A stretch of DNA of 64,000 nucleotides from Rhodocyclales bacterium (lineage in GTDB: Bacteria; Pseudomonadota; Gammaproteobacteria; Burkholderiales; Rhodocyclaceae). Shown here piece after piece: positions 37,914-47,643 of this stretch (the stretch's first letter is position 1; each line of letters starts with the position of its first letter). Location of the stretch: the NCBI GenBank assembly GCA_016177805.1, contig JACOUN010000110.1, positions 1 to 64,000 on the forward strand. Direction: 5' to 3'. The notes below the pieces were generated by a model, which did no database searches, had not been told where the DNA came from, and saw nothing but the letters and a program-made list of their open reading frames with translations. Both the position numbers and the translations under genes were made by a program.

Positions 37914-40019
37914 ATGTCAACCCCGAGCACCAAAACCAGGCAGCAGCAGGTCGTTGCCGAGTGCCGCAGCGCAATGCTGAACATGCTCGATTCCTTCGTC
38001 GTGAACCAGGGTTTTCGCATGGCCGAAAGCCGCGACGCGCTGCGGCTCGCCGCGACCGAGTGCTTCGACGAGCTGGCGAGCCTGCGCAGCCGGCGCGGCT
38101 TCGAGCAGGCGCACGGGCTGACGGCCTCGCGCATCAGCCTGGTCAGCGAAGACGACCTGCTGTTCACGCTCGAACTGACCAGCCTCGCGCGCCGCCTGCG
38201 CGAACACTGCGCCTTCCAGTTGAGCCGCCTGCATCCGCGCTTCATGACCCTGCTGGACCAGGAAGATGCCGCCGCCGAACAACTACCGGTCGGTCCCGAG
38301 GCCATCAGCCGCGCGCTGCGCGGGCTGACCGAAAACGCCGGACTCGACCCGGAACAACGCATCGCGCTGCTGGAAAAATGGACCACGCCGTTGTGCGCCG
38401 AACTGCTGGTTTTCTACAAGTCGCTGGAAGAGCACCTTGATCAGGCGGGCATACGCGCGCGACCGCCCGCCTACAAGGTATGGAATGCGTCCGGGAACGC
38501 ATCACCGGAGGAAGCCCCGGACGAGGCTCCGGCGCAAAGTACCCGTCCCGTGACGCCCCGCTCGGCCGATGCATGGCCAGTCATCAACGCGGAGCCGGCA
38601 CCACCCGCCGCGACGCCGACCTCAACTTCGACGCCGGCCTCGACTTCCACCTCCACCACCCCGGCCTGGCCGGCGATTTTCGACCAACCGGTGGCGCCTC
38701 ATGCACGCCTGCACCAGAAATTGATGCAAGCGCACCGGCAGCCGACCACCGGCGCGCTCGACCCGCAACTGGCGGCGTCCATGGTCGAACAGGTGCGTAC
38801 CTGGCTGACCGGATTGCAGAATAGCCCGACTGCCGACATCCCGTCCGTCAGCGCCAGTCCGCTGGTGCACCTGCTGGCGCCCTCGATTTGCGCCGGCATC
38901 GAGACCCTGGAACGGATGTTCGAGTACATCACGGCTCATCCGGATCTACCCGCGCCGATCAAGCACACGCTGCGCATATTGCAGATTCCGCTGGTCAAGC
39001 TCGCGCTCGACGATCCCGATGTAGCCCAGGATCCCGAACACCCAGCCTTGAAACTGCTCGACACTATCGCGCTGGTCGGCAACACCTTGCCGCTGCACAA
39101 CCCCGACCACCCCGGTTACGCGCGCCTGGCAGCACTGGCGCGCCAGTTGGCCGAGCTGCCCAGGCTCCAACTCAACCACCTCGAAGCCACGCTACCGGCC
39201 TTGCTACGCTATGCCGAAGGGCGTCGCAACACTGCCGCCAACGGTATCGAGCAAGCCTTGCCACTGGCCGCGCGGGCCGAGCGGCGCGAGATCGCGCGCG
39301 CCTTCGCCTCGCGCGCGCTTGGTGCGCTGATTGACGACGCCACCCCCCCAGCGCTGCGCCGCTTCCTCACCATCTACTGGATACAGGTACTGGTCCGCAC
39401 CCTCTACAAGGAGGGGGAAAAGCACCCCGACTGGCGCGGCCAACTCGAAATCGCACACCAGCTACTGCTCACCGGCGACCCGGCAACGGCACGTCGGCAG
39501 CCGCCGGAAGCACTCGCCCGCCACCACGCCGAACTGATCAACCGCATCGCGATCCGGCTCACTAGCATCGGCCTCGGCACCCAGGCGCAGAACACGGCCC
39601 TGGCCGAATGCCGCGCGCTGCACGCCGCGCTGCTGGCGGGCAAGGCGCCGGATGCCGGCGCGCCAGCCGCCGACAAAGTCCCCCCGATGACGATTTCCGC
39701 CGCCCGCGAGATGCCGCATCTGCGCCTGCTGCACCACACCGGCTACACCGAATTGCAGACCAACGCTCCGAGGTGGATGACGCCCGACACCTGGCTGGAA
39801 ATCTCGCTGTCGGGTCAAACCCCGGTGCATGGCTGCATCGTCTGGATGGGCCCCGCCGCCAAGGTCGCGCTACTGAGCAGCCCCGACACGGGTGGACTGC
39901 TCGCGGTCACGGCCAACTGCCTGGCCGATCTACGCGCCCGCGGTCAATGCCGGGTGGGCAGCAACGTGTCGCTCACAGAACGCGCGGTTCAGGCAACACT
40001 GAAAAGCATGCAGGCGTAG
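37914..40019 (+). CDS. DUF1631-family protein
   Basis: This 701-residue protein belongs to the DUF1631 family of beta- and gammaproteobacteria, function unknown. It is soluble and mostly helical. A Thr/Ser/Pro-rich, low-complexity linker (about residues 195-245) separates an N-terminal part with ECRSAMLNMLDSFVVNQGFRMAESRDALRL from the long C-terminal part. The C-terminal segment (LEISLSGQTPVHGCIVWMG) may be a small beta-barrel. The ATG at 37914 was chosen as the first start matching the conserved N-terminus. Convergent with the HerA-like ATPase gene. Confidence 0.8.
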   Translation: MSTPSTKTRQQQVVAECRSAMLNMLDSFVVNQGFRMAESRDALRLAATECFDELASLRSRRGFEQAHGLTASRISLVSEDDLLFTLELTSLARRLREHCAFQLSRLHPRFMTLLDQEDAAAEQLPVGPEAISRALRGLTENAGLDPEQRIALLEKWTTPLCAELLVFYKSLEEHLDQAGIRARPPAYKVWNASGNASPEEAPDEAPAQSTRPVTPRSADAWPVINAEPAPPAATPTSTSTPASTSTSTTPAWPAIFDQPVAPHARLHQKLMQAHRQPTTGALDPQLAASMVEQVRTWLTGLQNSPTADIPSVSASPLVHLLAPSICAGIETLERMFEYITAHPDLPAPIKHTLRILQIPLVKLALDDPDVAQDPEHPALKLLDTIALVGNTLPLHNPDHPGYARLAALARQLAELPRLQLNHLEATLPALLRYAEGRRNTAANGIEQALPLAARAERREIARAFASRALGALIDDATPPALRRFLTIYWIQVLVRTLYKEGEKHPDWRGQLEIAHQLLLTGDPATARRQPPEALARHHAELINRIAIRLTSIGLGTQAQNTALAECRALHAALLAGKAPDAGAPAADKVPPMTISAAREMPHLRLLHHTGYTELQTNAPRWMTPDTWLEISLSGQTPVHGCIVWMGPAAKVALLSSPDTGGLLAVTANCLADLRARGQCRVGSNVSLTERAVQATLKSMQA

Positions 40020-40044
40020 CGCCCGACGCGCGGCTTGCACGTTA

Positions 40045-41580
40045 TCACCTGCGCCCGCCCAGCAACGACCCCAGCAAACCGCGCACGATCTGGCGTCCGA
40101 GGGCGCTGCCGATGGTGCGGGTCATGGTCTTGGCCGCCACTTGCAGCAAGCCGTCGCGTTTTCCCCCGCGCGGCCCGGTCGAGCCGAACAGCACGTCCGA
40201 GATGCCTCCGCCCGATGACTGCGGTGCCGCGTGGCCGAAGTCCCCGCCACGGCGCCCTTGCGCCGGTTGCGGCGCCATGTCGTCGACACGCTCGGCCGCC
40301 GCCTGGGCCTGCGCGCGCAACAGCTCGTAGGCCGATTCGCGGTCAACCTCCTTTTCGTAATGACCATACAGCAGCGACCCGCGCAGTGCCGCGTCGCGTT
40401 CGGCCTCGGTCATCGGCCCCATGCGCGAGGCCGGCGCGATCACGTGGGCGCGCTCGACCACGCCGGGCGAACCCTTGGCGTCGAGGAACGACACCAGCGC
40501 CTCACCCACCCCCAGCTCGGTGATCGCGGCAAGCATGTCGAACGCCGGGTTGGCGCGCATCGTTTCGGCCGCGCTGCGGACCGCCTTCTGGTCGCGCGGG
40601 GTGAACGCGCGCAGCGCGTGCTGGATGCGGTTACCCAGTTGCCCGAGCACGCCGTCGGGCACGTCCAGTGGGCTCTGGGTGACGAAATACACGCCCACCC
40701 CCTTGGAGCGTATCAGGCGCACCACCTGTTCGATCTTGTCCGCCAGCGCCTTGGGCGCGTCGTCGAACAGCAGATGCGCCTCGTCGAAGAAGAACACCAG
40801 CTTGGGCTTGTCCAGGTCGCCGATTTCGGGCAACTGCTCGAACAGTTCCGCCAGCATCCACAGCAGGAAGGTCGAATACAACTGCGGCGCCTGGTAGAGC
40901 TTGTCGGCCACCAGCACATTGACGACGCCACGCCCTTCGGCGTCGGTCTGGATCAGATCGGCCAGATCGAGCATCGGCTCGCCAAAGAAGCGATCGGCCC
41001 CCTGTTCCTCCAGGTTGAGCAGCCCGCGCTGGATCGCGCCTATCGACGCGTGCGAGATGTTGCCATACTCGGTGGTGAACTCACGCGCGTGTTCGCCCAC
41101 GTACTGCACCATCGCGCGCAGGTCCTTGAGATCCAGCAGCAGCATGCCATTGTCGTCGGCGATGCGGAACACCAGGCTCAGCACCCCAGACTGGGTATCG
41201 TTGAGGTTGAGCAGGCGTGCCAACAGCAACGGCCCCATGTCGGAAATCGTGGCGCGCACCGGGTGTCCGCGCTCGCCATACACATCCCACAGCACCACCG
41301 GGTTGGCGCGCGGGGCATAGCTGTCGATGCCGATCGCGGCGAGGCGCTGCATCAGCCGCTCCGAGGCCACCCCCGCCGCTCCCACGCCGGACAGATCGCC
41401 CTTCACGTCGGCAACGAACACCGGCACCCCGATGCTGGAAAACGACTCGGCCAACTTCTGCAACGTGACGGTCTTGCCGGTGCCGGTCGCACCGGTAATC
41501 AAGCCGTGGCGGTTGGCCATGCGCGGCAACAGCCGCAGGTCCTGGTCAGGCGTTTTTGCGATCACTGGCGCTTCGGTCAT
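40045..41580 (-). CDS. HerA-like ATPase (DUF853)
   Basis: This 511-residue protein is a DUF853/YjgR-type P-loop ATPase related to HerA/FtsK motors. Walker A is [14 protein letters not shown] at about residue 30, Walker B is [12 protein letters not shown], and [28 protein letters not shown] is a family hallmark. The C-terminal 80 residues are Arg/Gly/Ala-rich ([20 protein letters not shown]). The exact cellular role is not established. The start at 41580 gives the typical [10 protein letters not shown]; a longer open frame upstream runs antisense through yebC. Confidence 0.88.
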   Translation of the reverse strand: MTEAPVIAKTPDQDLRLLPRMANRHGLITGATGTGKTVTLQKLAESFSSIGVPVFVADVKGDLSGVGAAGVASERLMQRLAAIGIDSYAPRANPVVLWDVYGERGHPVRATISDMGPLLLARLLNLNDTQSGVLSLVFRIADDNGMLLLDLKDLRAMVQYVGEHAREFTTEYGNISHASIGAIQRGLLNLEEQGADRFFGEPMLDLADLIQTDAEGRGVVNVLVADKLYQAPQLYSTFLLWMLAELFEQLPEIGDLDKPKLVFFFDEAHLLFDDAPKALADKIEQVVRLIRSKGVGVYFVTQSPLDVPDGVLGQLGNRIQHALRAFTPRDQKAVRSAAETMRANPAFDMLAAITELGVGEALVSFLDAKGSPGVVERAHVIAPASRMGPMTEAERDAALRGSLLYGHYEKEVDRESAYELLRAQAQAAAERVDDMAPQPAQGRRGGDFGHAAPQSSGGGISDVLFGSTGPRGGKRDGLLQVAAKTMTRTIGSALGRQIVRGLLGSLLGGRR

Positions 41581-41688
41581 GGGGGTTCCCTTGCATGTGG
41601 CGGTTGTTCCGTCCCGCGCCGCCCGGGCGGCGTCGGCCCTGTATAATGCCGCATCGTTCAATCCAATGCAGGCAGTATCGGGGACATC

Positions 41689-42417
41689 ATGGCGGGTCAT
41701 TCCAAGTGGGCCAACATCCAGCATCGCAAGGGTCGTCAGGACGCCAAGCGGGGCAAGATCTTTACCAGACTGATCAAGGAAATCACGGTCGCGGCGCGCA
41801 TGGGCGGCGGCGGCGATCCCAACTTCAACCCGCGCCTGCGCCTGGCGATGGACAAGGCCAAGGGCGAGAACATGCCGGCCGAGAACATCGACCGCGCGAT
41901 CAAGCGCGGCACCGGCGAGCTTGAAGGGGTCAATTACGAAGAGGCGCGCTACGAAGGCTACGGCATCGGCGGCGCGGCCGTGATCGTCGACTGCATGACC
42001 GACAACAAGACCCGCACCGTGGCCGACGTGCGCCACGCCTTCTCCAAGTACGGCGGCAACATGGGCACCGACGGCTGCGTGTCGTTCCAGTTCCAGCACT
42101 GCGGGCAGATGATGTTCGCCCCCGGCACCAATGAAGACGCGCTGATGGAAGCGGCCCTCGAAGCCGGCGCCGAAGACGTGGTGAGCAACGACGACGGCTC
42201 GATCGAAGTCATCACCGCGCCGTACGAGTTCGGCACAGTCAAGGACGCGCTGGAAAAGGCCGGCTTCAAGCCCGAGTTCGGCGAAGTCACGATGAAGCCC
42301 GCCAACGAAACCGAGCTGACCGGCGACGACGCGGCCAGAATGCAGAAACTGCTCGACGCGCTGGAAATCCTGGACGACGTTCAGGAAGTGTACACTTCGG
42401 CAGTCTTCGACGACTGA
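41689..42417 (+). CDS. yebC: YebC/PmpR-family protein
   Basis: This 242-residue protein has the unmistakable YebC start, [22 protein letters not shown], and later [17 protein letters not shown] and [15 protein letters not shown]. Members bind DNA as transcription regulators; recent work on some homologues also points to relief of ribosome stalling. It commonly precedes ruvC, as here, although an EamA gene is inserted between them. Confidence 0.96.
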   Translation: MAGHSKWANIQHRKGRQDAKRGKIFTRLIKEITVAARMGGGGDPNFNPRLRLAMDKAKGENMPAENIDRAIKRGTGELEGVNYEEARYEGYGIGGAAVIVDCMTDNKTRTVADVRHAFSKYGGNMGTDGCVSFQFQHCGQMMFAPGTNEDALMEAALEAGAEDVVSNDDGSIEVITAPYEFGTVKDALEKAGFKPEFGEVTMKPANETELTGDDAARMQKLLDALEILDDVQEVYTSAVFDD

Positions 42418-42455
42418 CACATCCCCGCACCCCGCATGCGGGCCGGAACCCTGAC

Positions 42456-43340
42456 ATGCCACGACACCTGTTCCAGCCCGCCATGCCGTTCCTGTTCGTG
42501 CTCCTGTGGAGCACCGGCTTCATCGGTGCCCGCTTCGGCATGCCCTACGCCGAGCCGCTGACCTTCCTGTCCATCCGCTACGTGCTGGTCATCGCGCTGA
42601 TGGGCGCGCTGGTGTTCGCCACGCGCGCGCCGTGGCCCGGCAACTGGCGCCACGCCGCCCACATCGGCGTGACCGGCCTGCTGGTGCATGGCTTCTATCT
42701 GGGCGGGGTGTTCGTCGCGATCAGCCACGGATTGCCCGCCGCCGTCGCGGCACTGGTGGTCGGCATGCAGCCGCTGCTGACCGCGCTCGGCGCCGGCTGG
42801 CTGCTCGGCGAGCAGGTGTCCCGACGTCAGTGGGCAGGACTGGCCTGCGGTTTCATCGGCGTCGCGCTGGTGGTCAGCAACAAGGCCAGCCTGGGCGCCA
42901 CATCCTCCTCCGGACTGACCGCGATGATCACGCCGGTCGTGGTCGCGCTGATCGCCATCACCATCGGCACGCTGTACCAGAAGCGCTACTGCCCGAGCTT
43001 CGACCTGCGCACCGGCTCGGTCATCCAGTTCATACCGACGCTGCTGATCACCGCCGTGCTCGCCAGCCAGACCGAAACCATGCAGGTGACCTGGAGCGGC
43101 GAATTCTTGTTTGCACTGGGATGGCTGGTGGTGGTGCTGTCGCTGGGCGCCATCACCCTGCTCAACCTGCTGATCCGCAGCGGCTCTGCGGTCAACGTCG
43201 CGAGCCTGTTCTACCTGACCCCACCCAGCACCGCCGTAATGGCCTGGCTGCTGTTCGACGAAGCCCTGACCTACGTCGCGCTGCTGGGCATGGCCGTCGC
43301 GGTCACCGGCGTATGGCTCGCGCGCAAGCGCAGCGCATGA
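42456..43340 (+). CDS. EamA/DMT-family transporter
   Basis: This 294-residue membrane protein shows the ten-helix drug/metabolite transporter layout made of two EamA repeats: [27 protein letters not shown] at the start and [23 protein letters not shown] opening the second half. Substrate is unknown. It lies 38 bases after yebC, and its stop overlaps the ruvC start (ATGA), so the three form one transcript. Confidence 0.9.
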   Translation: MPRHLFQPAMPFLFVLLWSTGFIGARFGMPYAEPLTFLSIRYVLVIALMGALVFATRAPWPGNWRHAAHIGVTGLLVHGFYLGGVFVAISHGLPAAVAALVVGMQPLLTALGAGWLLGEQVSRRQWAGLACGFIGVALVVSNKASLGATSSSGLTAMITPVVVALIAITIGTLYQKRYCPSFDLRTGSVIQFIPTLLITAVLASQTETMQVTWSGEFLFALGWLVVVLSLGAITLLNLLIRSGSAVNVASLFYLTPPSTAVMAWLLFDEALTYVALLGMAVAVTGVWLARKRSA

Positions 43341-43894
43341 ACACCGCCACCCGCAGCACCGCCACCCGCATCCTCGGACTGGACCCCGGCCTGCGCATCA
43401 CCGGCTTCGGCGTCATCGACACGCTCGGCAACCAGATGCGCTACGTCGCGAGCGGCTGCATCAAGACCAGCTCCGGCGAACTGCCCGCACGCCTCAAGAC
43501 CCTGCTCGACGGCGTGCGCGAAGTGATTGCCAGCTACAGCCCGGATCAGGTGGCGGTGGAAAAGGTGTTCGTCAACGTCAATCCGCAATCCACGCTGCTG
43601 CTCGGGCAGGCCCGCGGCGCGGTGATCTGCGGCGCCGTGTCGTGCGATCTGCCGGTCAGCGAATACACCGCGCTGCAGGTCAAACAGTCGGTGGTCGGCC
43701 ACGGCAAGGCGAGCAAGGAGCAGGTTCAGCACATGGTGCAGCGCCTGCTGTCGCTCGCCGACTGTCCCAGCCCCGACGCCGCCGACGCCCTCGCCTGCGC
43801 CATCAGCCACGCCCACGCCACCCAGGGCCTGATGGGCAAGCTCGCGCAGCCGGGGGCAAGACGCAAGGCGGGGCGGATACTCAATCTGCCGTGA
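43337..43894 (+). CDS. ruvC: Holliday junction endonuclease RuvC
   Basis: RuvC (185 residues) cuts Holliday junctions during recombination. The first catalytic Asp is in [17 protein letters not shown], a Glu is in [24 protein letters not shown], and the last acidic residues are in [14 protein letters not shown]. The ATG overlaps the EamA stop by four bases. ruvA and ruvB do not follow; a convergent gene does, so ruvAB must be elsewhere. Confidence 0.96.
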   Translation: MNTATRSTATRILGLDPGLRITGFGVIDTLGNQMRYVASGCIKTSSGELPARLKTLLDGVREVIASYSPDQVAVEKVFVNVNPQSTLLLGQARGAVICGAVSCDLPVSEYTALQVKQSVVGHGKASKEQVQHMVQRLLSLADCPSPDAADALACAISHAHATQGLMGKLAQPGARRKAGRILNLP

Positions 43895-43910
43895 GGTTGC
43901 CCGGCCATAC

Positions 43911-45443
43911 TCAACCGCACGTCCCCTTGCGGTAATACCCCGGCCCGGTCTTGCGCAGGAAGGTTTCCACGGTCATCGACGACGGCCCGGTGTAGCCCAA
44001 CCAAACGTTGGAGCCGTAGGCACGGATGTTGATGTTCCAGAAGTCGGTATACGCCCGGTCCTCGTACCAGTGGTCGTAGTTGCTGCGGAAATACGGGTCG
44101 CACGCGGGCGGCGAGGCGGTGGTGGCGCGCGTGGCGATGGCGGAGTCCGCGCTCTCGACGCTGGCGGCGTTCACCGCACGCACCGTATAGCGGTAGCTGG
44201 TGGATGCCGACAGGCCCGCGTCGGCATAGCTGTTGCCCTTGACCGGCGCGGCGTTCTTTCTGACGAAGGCGCAACTGGCGCAATCGGCGCGATAAACGTT
44301 GTAGCTCACCGCCCCGGCCACCCCCTGCCAGTGTACTGCCACACGGTTCGCGGTGCTGTCGGAGGCGCTGACTCCGGCGGGTGCGCCGAACACTCCGCCT
44401 GGCGCGCTGCTCCAGCCGGTGTAGGCGCTCGCGAGGCGGTCGAGCATGGCGCGCACGACGCTGATCTGCTTGCCGCTCTTCTTCGCGTAGTCACCATTCG
44501 TATAACCCCACCAATCCCAGCAACCGTTGGGATTAAGCGGTGTCATGGTGGTTGCGACGGTCTGCGGATACAGCACGATCAGGTTGTTGCTGTCGGCCCA
44601 CTGGTTGTAGCCGGCGTTGGCGTAGTAGTCGGAACCGATGGCGGTGGCGTATTGCTTGCAGCCATGAAAGGCCACATGCACCCGGCACGGCTGCTGCGCG
44701 GCGCAGCTCGCGGGAACATAGGCAAAACCGTAGTGCGACATGCCTATGCTCCAGGTGTCACCGCTATGGAATTCCGACTGGCTGAACTCCTGGATGGCAC
44801 CCGACAGCGCACCGGTATTCCTCGGATTGAGCTTGCCGTAAATGTGCTGGAGGATCTGTCCGGCGGCGTCGTAGCCGCAGTTATTCATGAAGTTGCCCCC
44901 GGTCGCGTCGCAAGCCTGGCCGTAGCCGTCGGTGACCTGGGAATGGGCGGCGCGCAGGTTGTCCTTGTAGAACACGTTGGCGACGTTGTTGAAGGCGGCA
45001 TGAAAGTCAAACAGCGCATCGCTGACCCCCTTCTTCACCACCCCGTCGTTGTAGCCGTTGAACAACCACACCTTCTGCGTGGCGAGGTTGGACGTAGCAT
45101 CGATCGCCCCGCTGGAAGCCCAGTTCGCCGCGATGCTCACCAACGGCGCGGCGGTGGGGTAGGCCGGGTAACCGGTCATGCAACTGCGGTAGGCGGTGTT
45201 GACGCTGTTCTGCGCGCAGTAATACGGCCCGCCCGCCACCGCCCCTACCCCCTTGACGATGGACGAATGGGCCACCCCCACCTGCACCGCCATGTAGGCA
45301 CCGGACGAGATGCCGGACACCGAGGTCTCGTCGAGCTTGACGTTGTAGCCACCCAGACTCCCCGTCGCTGCGGCCGGCACGCTCACCCCCAGGGTCAGGC
45401 CGGCGGTGGTCAGGATGCAAAGCACACGCACGTTGATCTTCAT
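43911..45443 (-). CDS. Secreted PHB-depolymerase-family esterase with FnIII domain
   Basis: This 510-residue protein has a signal peptide (residues 1 to about 27), then an esterase/PHB depolymerase catalytic domain. The lipase box is G44-I-S-S-G48, the likely catalytic Asp is D133 (FNGYNDGVV), and the His is H260 (HVAFHGCKQ). A fibronectin type III domain follows (about 365-450), then a C-terminal Cys-containing segment of about 60 residues that may bind substrate. The layout is that of extracellular polyhydroxyalkanoate depolymerases. The ATG at 45443 has GGAGG just upstream. Cysteine pairs fit an exported protein. Confidence 0.82.
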   Translation of the reverse strand: MKINVRVLCILTTAGLTLGVSVPAAATGSLGGYNVKLDETSVSGISSGAYMAVQVGVAHSSIVKGVGAVAGGPYYCAQNSVNTAYRSCMTGYPAYPTAAPLVSIAANWASSGAIDATSNLATQKVWLFNGYNDGVVKKGVSDALFDFHAAFNNVANVFYKDNLRAAHSQVTDGYGQACDATGGNFMNNCGYDAAGQILQHIYGKLNPRNTGALSGAIQEFSQSEFHSGDTWSIGMSHYGFAYVPASCAAQQPCRVHVAFHGCKQYATAIGSDYYANAGYNQWADSNNLIVLYPQTVATTMTPLNPNGCWDWWGYTNGDYAKKSGKQISVVRAMLDRLASAYTGWSSAPGGVFGAPAGVSASDSTANRVAVHWQGVAGAVSYNVYRADCASCAFVRKNAAPVKGNSYADAGLSASTSYRYTVRAVNAASVESADSAIATRATTASPPACDPYFRSNYDHWYEDRAYTDFWNINIRAYGSNVWLGYTGPSSMTVETFLRKTGPGYYRKGTCG

Positions 45444-45709
45444 GTCTCCTCCAGTAACGGATGGCGCGGAGGGTGTAACCGCCGCAGGCTCCGAAGATCT
45501 GACGTCTCCGGTTGGCAACGACCCATGCAACATTGATGCCAAAGGCAAATATCCGGCATATCGCGCCACTTCTCGCCCACGCCGTCTCACGCTGAAGACA
45601 ACCCGAAAACAAATCCTTTAACTACAACACACTAGCGATTCCAGATAGCGGGACATGTCGCCCGCTCAAGACATACAGTGCGCACCTGGCCGCCGACCGC
45701 CGACAGACA

Positions 45710-46594
45710 TCAATTCCCGCACCCCGTCGCTGGCGTACGCGACAGATCACCGCTGTCGCCGCCCGGATGCGCCGAACCAGCACCAAGCGCCCGCTCAAGC
45801 TGGGTTGCAAGCTCACGCATTGCCACCGGCATGTACCACCACGCGTACAGGCCAAAACCGAATCGCACCAGATTGATCGCGGCGAGCATCAACACCATCC
45901 CGAGCGCGCCGAAGTTGATCGGCAGCCAGATCAGCATCAGCACCCCCACGTAGAGCAGCACGTTGCTTCCGGATTCGACGAAGATCCGCTGGTTGCTCCC
46001 ACGTTTGCCACCGCGCGCCACCATTCCCGCGTATGCGGCACGCCCGGTCTGCAGCACCAGATCGGCCAGGGCCAGCCACGGAATGAAAGGGTCGGCGAGC
46101 AACTCGCGCCATTGGCCTATCCCCAGGTGCGGAGCACCGGGCAGCATGAACGCAAACATGAAGAGCGTCGCGACGCAGCCGAAAAAGTAGAGCATCTGCG
46201 GCGAAGTTCGTTGCGCCGTGGCGGATGATCGGTGCATCCCCTCGGCCAGATCGGAAGCCAGCCCCAGCATCTCCGTGCATTGCTGATCCTTGCGGTGCGC
46301 TACTTTCAACGCCGGCCCCGCCAGCGCCAGCCTTGCGCTGTCGGCAATCAGGGTATTCGCGCAATCGATGAGCAGCCACGCCAGCATCAACAGCGGCGTC
46401 CACCCCAACCATGCGTAGCCCGCGAACGGCATACCCCCCGCCCAGACCAACGCGAGGGCGCGCGAGCGCGCGTCAGCCAAGCCACCGTCCCGCATCCATG
46501 CCAGCGCCGAAGGCCCCTCCCGCCGCATCCGTGTCCAGTCGTCAGCCGACAGGGGTCGCGCACGCGTGCGCACGCTATTTTTTTCGGACTTCAT
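45710..46594 (-). CDS. Hypothetical multi-pass membrane protein
   Basis: This 294-residue protein has about five or six hydrophobic helices (for example MPFAGYAWLGWTPLLMLAWLLI, MLYFFGCVATLFMFAFMLPG, and NVLLYVGVLMLIWLPINFGALGMVLMLAAINLV). Basic stretches lie at the N-terminus and between helices. I do not recognise the family. It is separated from the esterase gene by 266 bases with no visible gene, and it is followed upstream by repeat-rich DNA, so it may be a lineage-specific gene. Confidence 0.65.
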   Translation of the reverse strand: MKSEKNSVRTRARPLSADDWTRMRREGPSALAWMRDGGLADARSRALALVWAGGMPFAGYAWLGWTPLLMLAWLLIDCANTLIADSARLALAGPALKVAHRKDQQCTEMLGLASDLAEGMHRSSATAQRTSPQMLYFFGCVATLFMFAFMLPGAPHLGIGQWRELLADPFIPWLALADLVLQTGRAAYAGMVARGGKRGSNQRIFVESGSNVLLYVGVLMLIWLPINFGALGMVLMLAAINLVRFGFGLYAWWYMPVAMRELATQLERALGAGSAHPGGDSGDLSRTPATGCGN

Positions 46595-46972
46595 GCATCA
46601 TGCGCTCGGTGAACGGCAACGACTCGATCTGATCCCACGCGGCACGCAGGCGGATTCAGAGTGGCTGCGCATGTCGCGCGGGATAAGCTCGGCACTTGCG
46701 TGGCGGGTACTTCGCGGATGCCGTGGCTGCACATGTCGCGTGGGACAAACCTTGCCGAACTGAACCGCCGGAAATACGACAACACTGGGGATTCTACGCC
46801 CGGTTCATGCGCACTGGATAGAGCCTATATTCCGCAGTCCGGCGGCCAGGATCGTGGCCACCCACCTTGAGGTTGGCGCTACCGAGGACGGCTGATCCCG
46901 CACCCGTCTTTCGCCCTCGCGCGCCGCCGAGCGCAGCACATCGCGCCTCACCGGTCCACGCTGCGCGCGCAC
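46595..46972. repeat. Repeat-rich intergenic region
   Basis: No gene is supported here. Two 28-base direct copies (46661-46688 and 46723-46750, 24 of 28 identical) lie 62 bases apart, and a shorter inverted relative is at about 46632-46649 (ATCCCACGCGGCACGCAG). To the right, 46900-46938 matches 16877-16915 at 34 of 39 bases. Short open frames across this DNA look like products of the repeats. Confidence 0.6.
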
Positions 46973-47554
46973 TCATGCCTTCGGTAGCCGCCCAAGCAAA
47001 TAGAACTCATCGTTCGGCCGCATGCTCATCAAATTGGCCATGCGGTTGCTCAGGCCGAAGAAGGCGGTGATGGCGCCGATGTCCCAGATGTCGTCGTCGC
47101 TGAAGCCGTGTTCGTGCAGGGTGGCGAAGTCGCATTCGCCGACTTCACCAGAGCGCTGCGAGACTTTCATCGCGAAGTCCAGCATCGAGCGCTGGCGCGG
47201 GGTGATTTCGGCCTTGCGGTAGTTGGTGGCGACCTGGTCGGCGACGCGCGGGTTCTTGGCGCGCACCCGCAGGATGGCGCCGTGGGCGACCACGCAGTAC
47301 AGGCAGTTGTTGGCGGCCGAGGTGGCGACCACGATCATTTCGCGTTCGGCCTTGGTCAGCCCGGCGTCCTTTTCCATCAGCGCGTCGTGGTAGGCGAAGA
47401 AGGCGCGGAATTCGGCGGGGCGATGCGCCAGGGTCAGGAACACGTTGGGCACGAAACCGGCCTTTTCCTGCACCGCGACGATCCTGTCGCGGATGTCGTC
47501 GGGCAGGTTGGCGAGTTCGGGCACCGGAAAGCGGCTGATGGGGCGGTCGGTCAT
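46973..47554 (-). CDS. AhpD-like peroxidase-related protein
   Basis: This 193-residue protein belongs to the AhpD/carboxymuconolactone decarboxylase superfamily (peroxidase-related enzymes). The redox motif is C84-LY-C87 followed by H91 in NNCLYCVVAHG. It probably reduces peroxides or acts as a thiol oxidoreductase. The ATG at 47554 has GGAG six bases upstream; an earlier in-frame start adds only seven residues. It is divergent from the Na/Pi cotransporter gene. Confidence 0.9.
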   Translation of the reverse strand: MTDRPISRFPVPELANLPDDIRDRIVAVQEKAGFVPNVFLTLAHRPAEFRAFFAYHDALMEKDAGLTKAEREMIVVATSAANNCLYCVVAHGAILRVRAKNPRVADQVATNYRKAEITPRQRSMLDFAMKVSQRSGEVGECDFATLHEHGFSDDDIWDIGAITAFFGLSNRMANLMSMRPNDEFYLLGRLPKA

Positions 47555-47643
47555 GATGCTCTCCTCTTGGGTCATGGCTGAACTGTAACGCAGGCACCCA
47601 CATCGGTTACAGTGCCCGTATCACTATTGCTTCGACTTCCCGC

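Noticed and set aside
46566-46870. Several short open frames with repeated MSRG-like peptides
   Set aside because: They follow the DNA repeats in different frames and lack start signals or family similarity.
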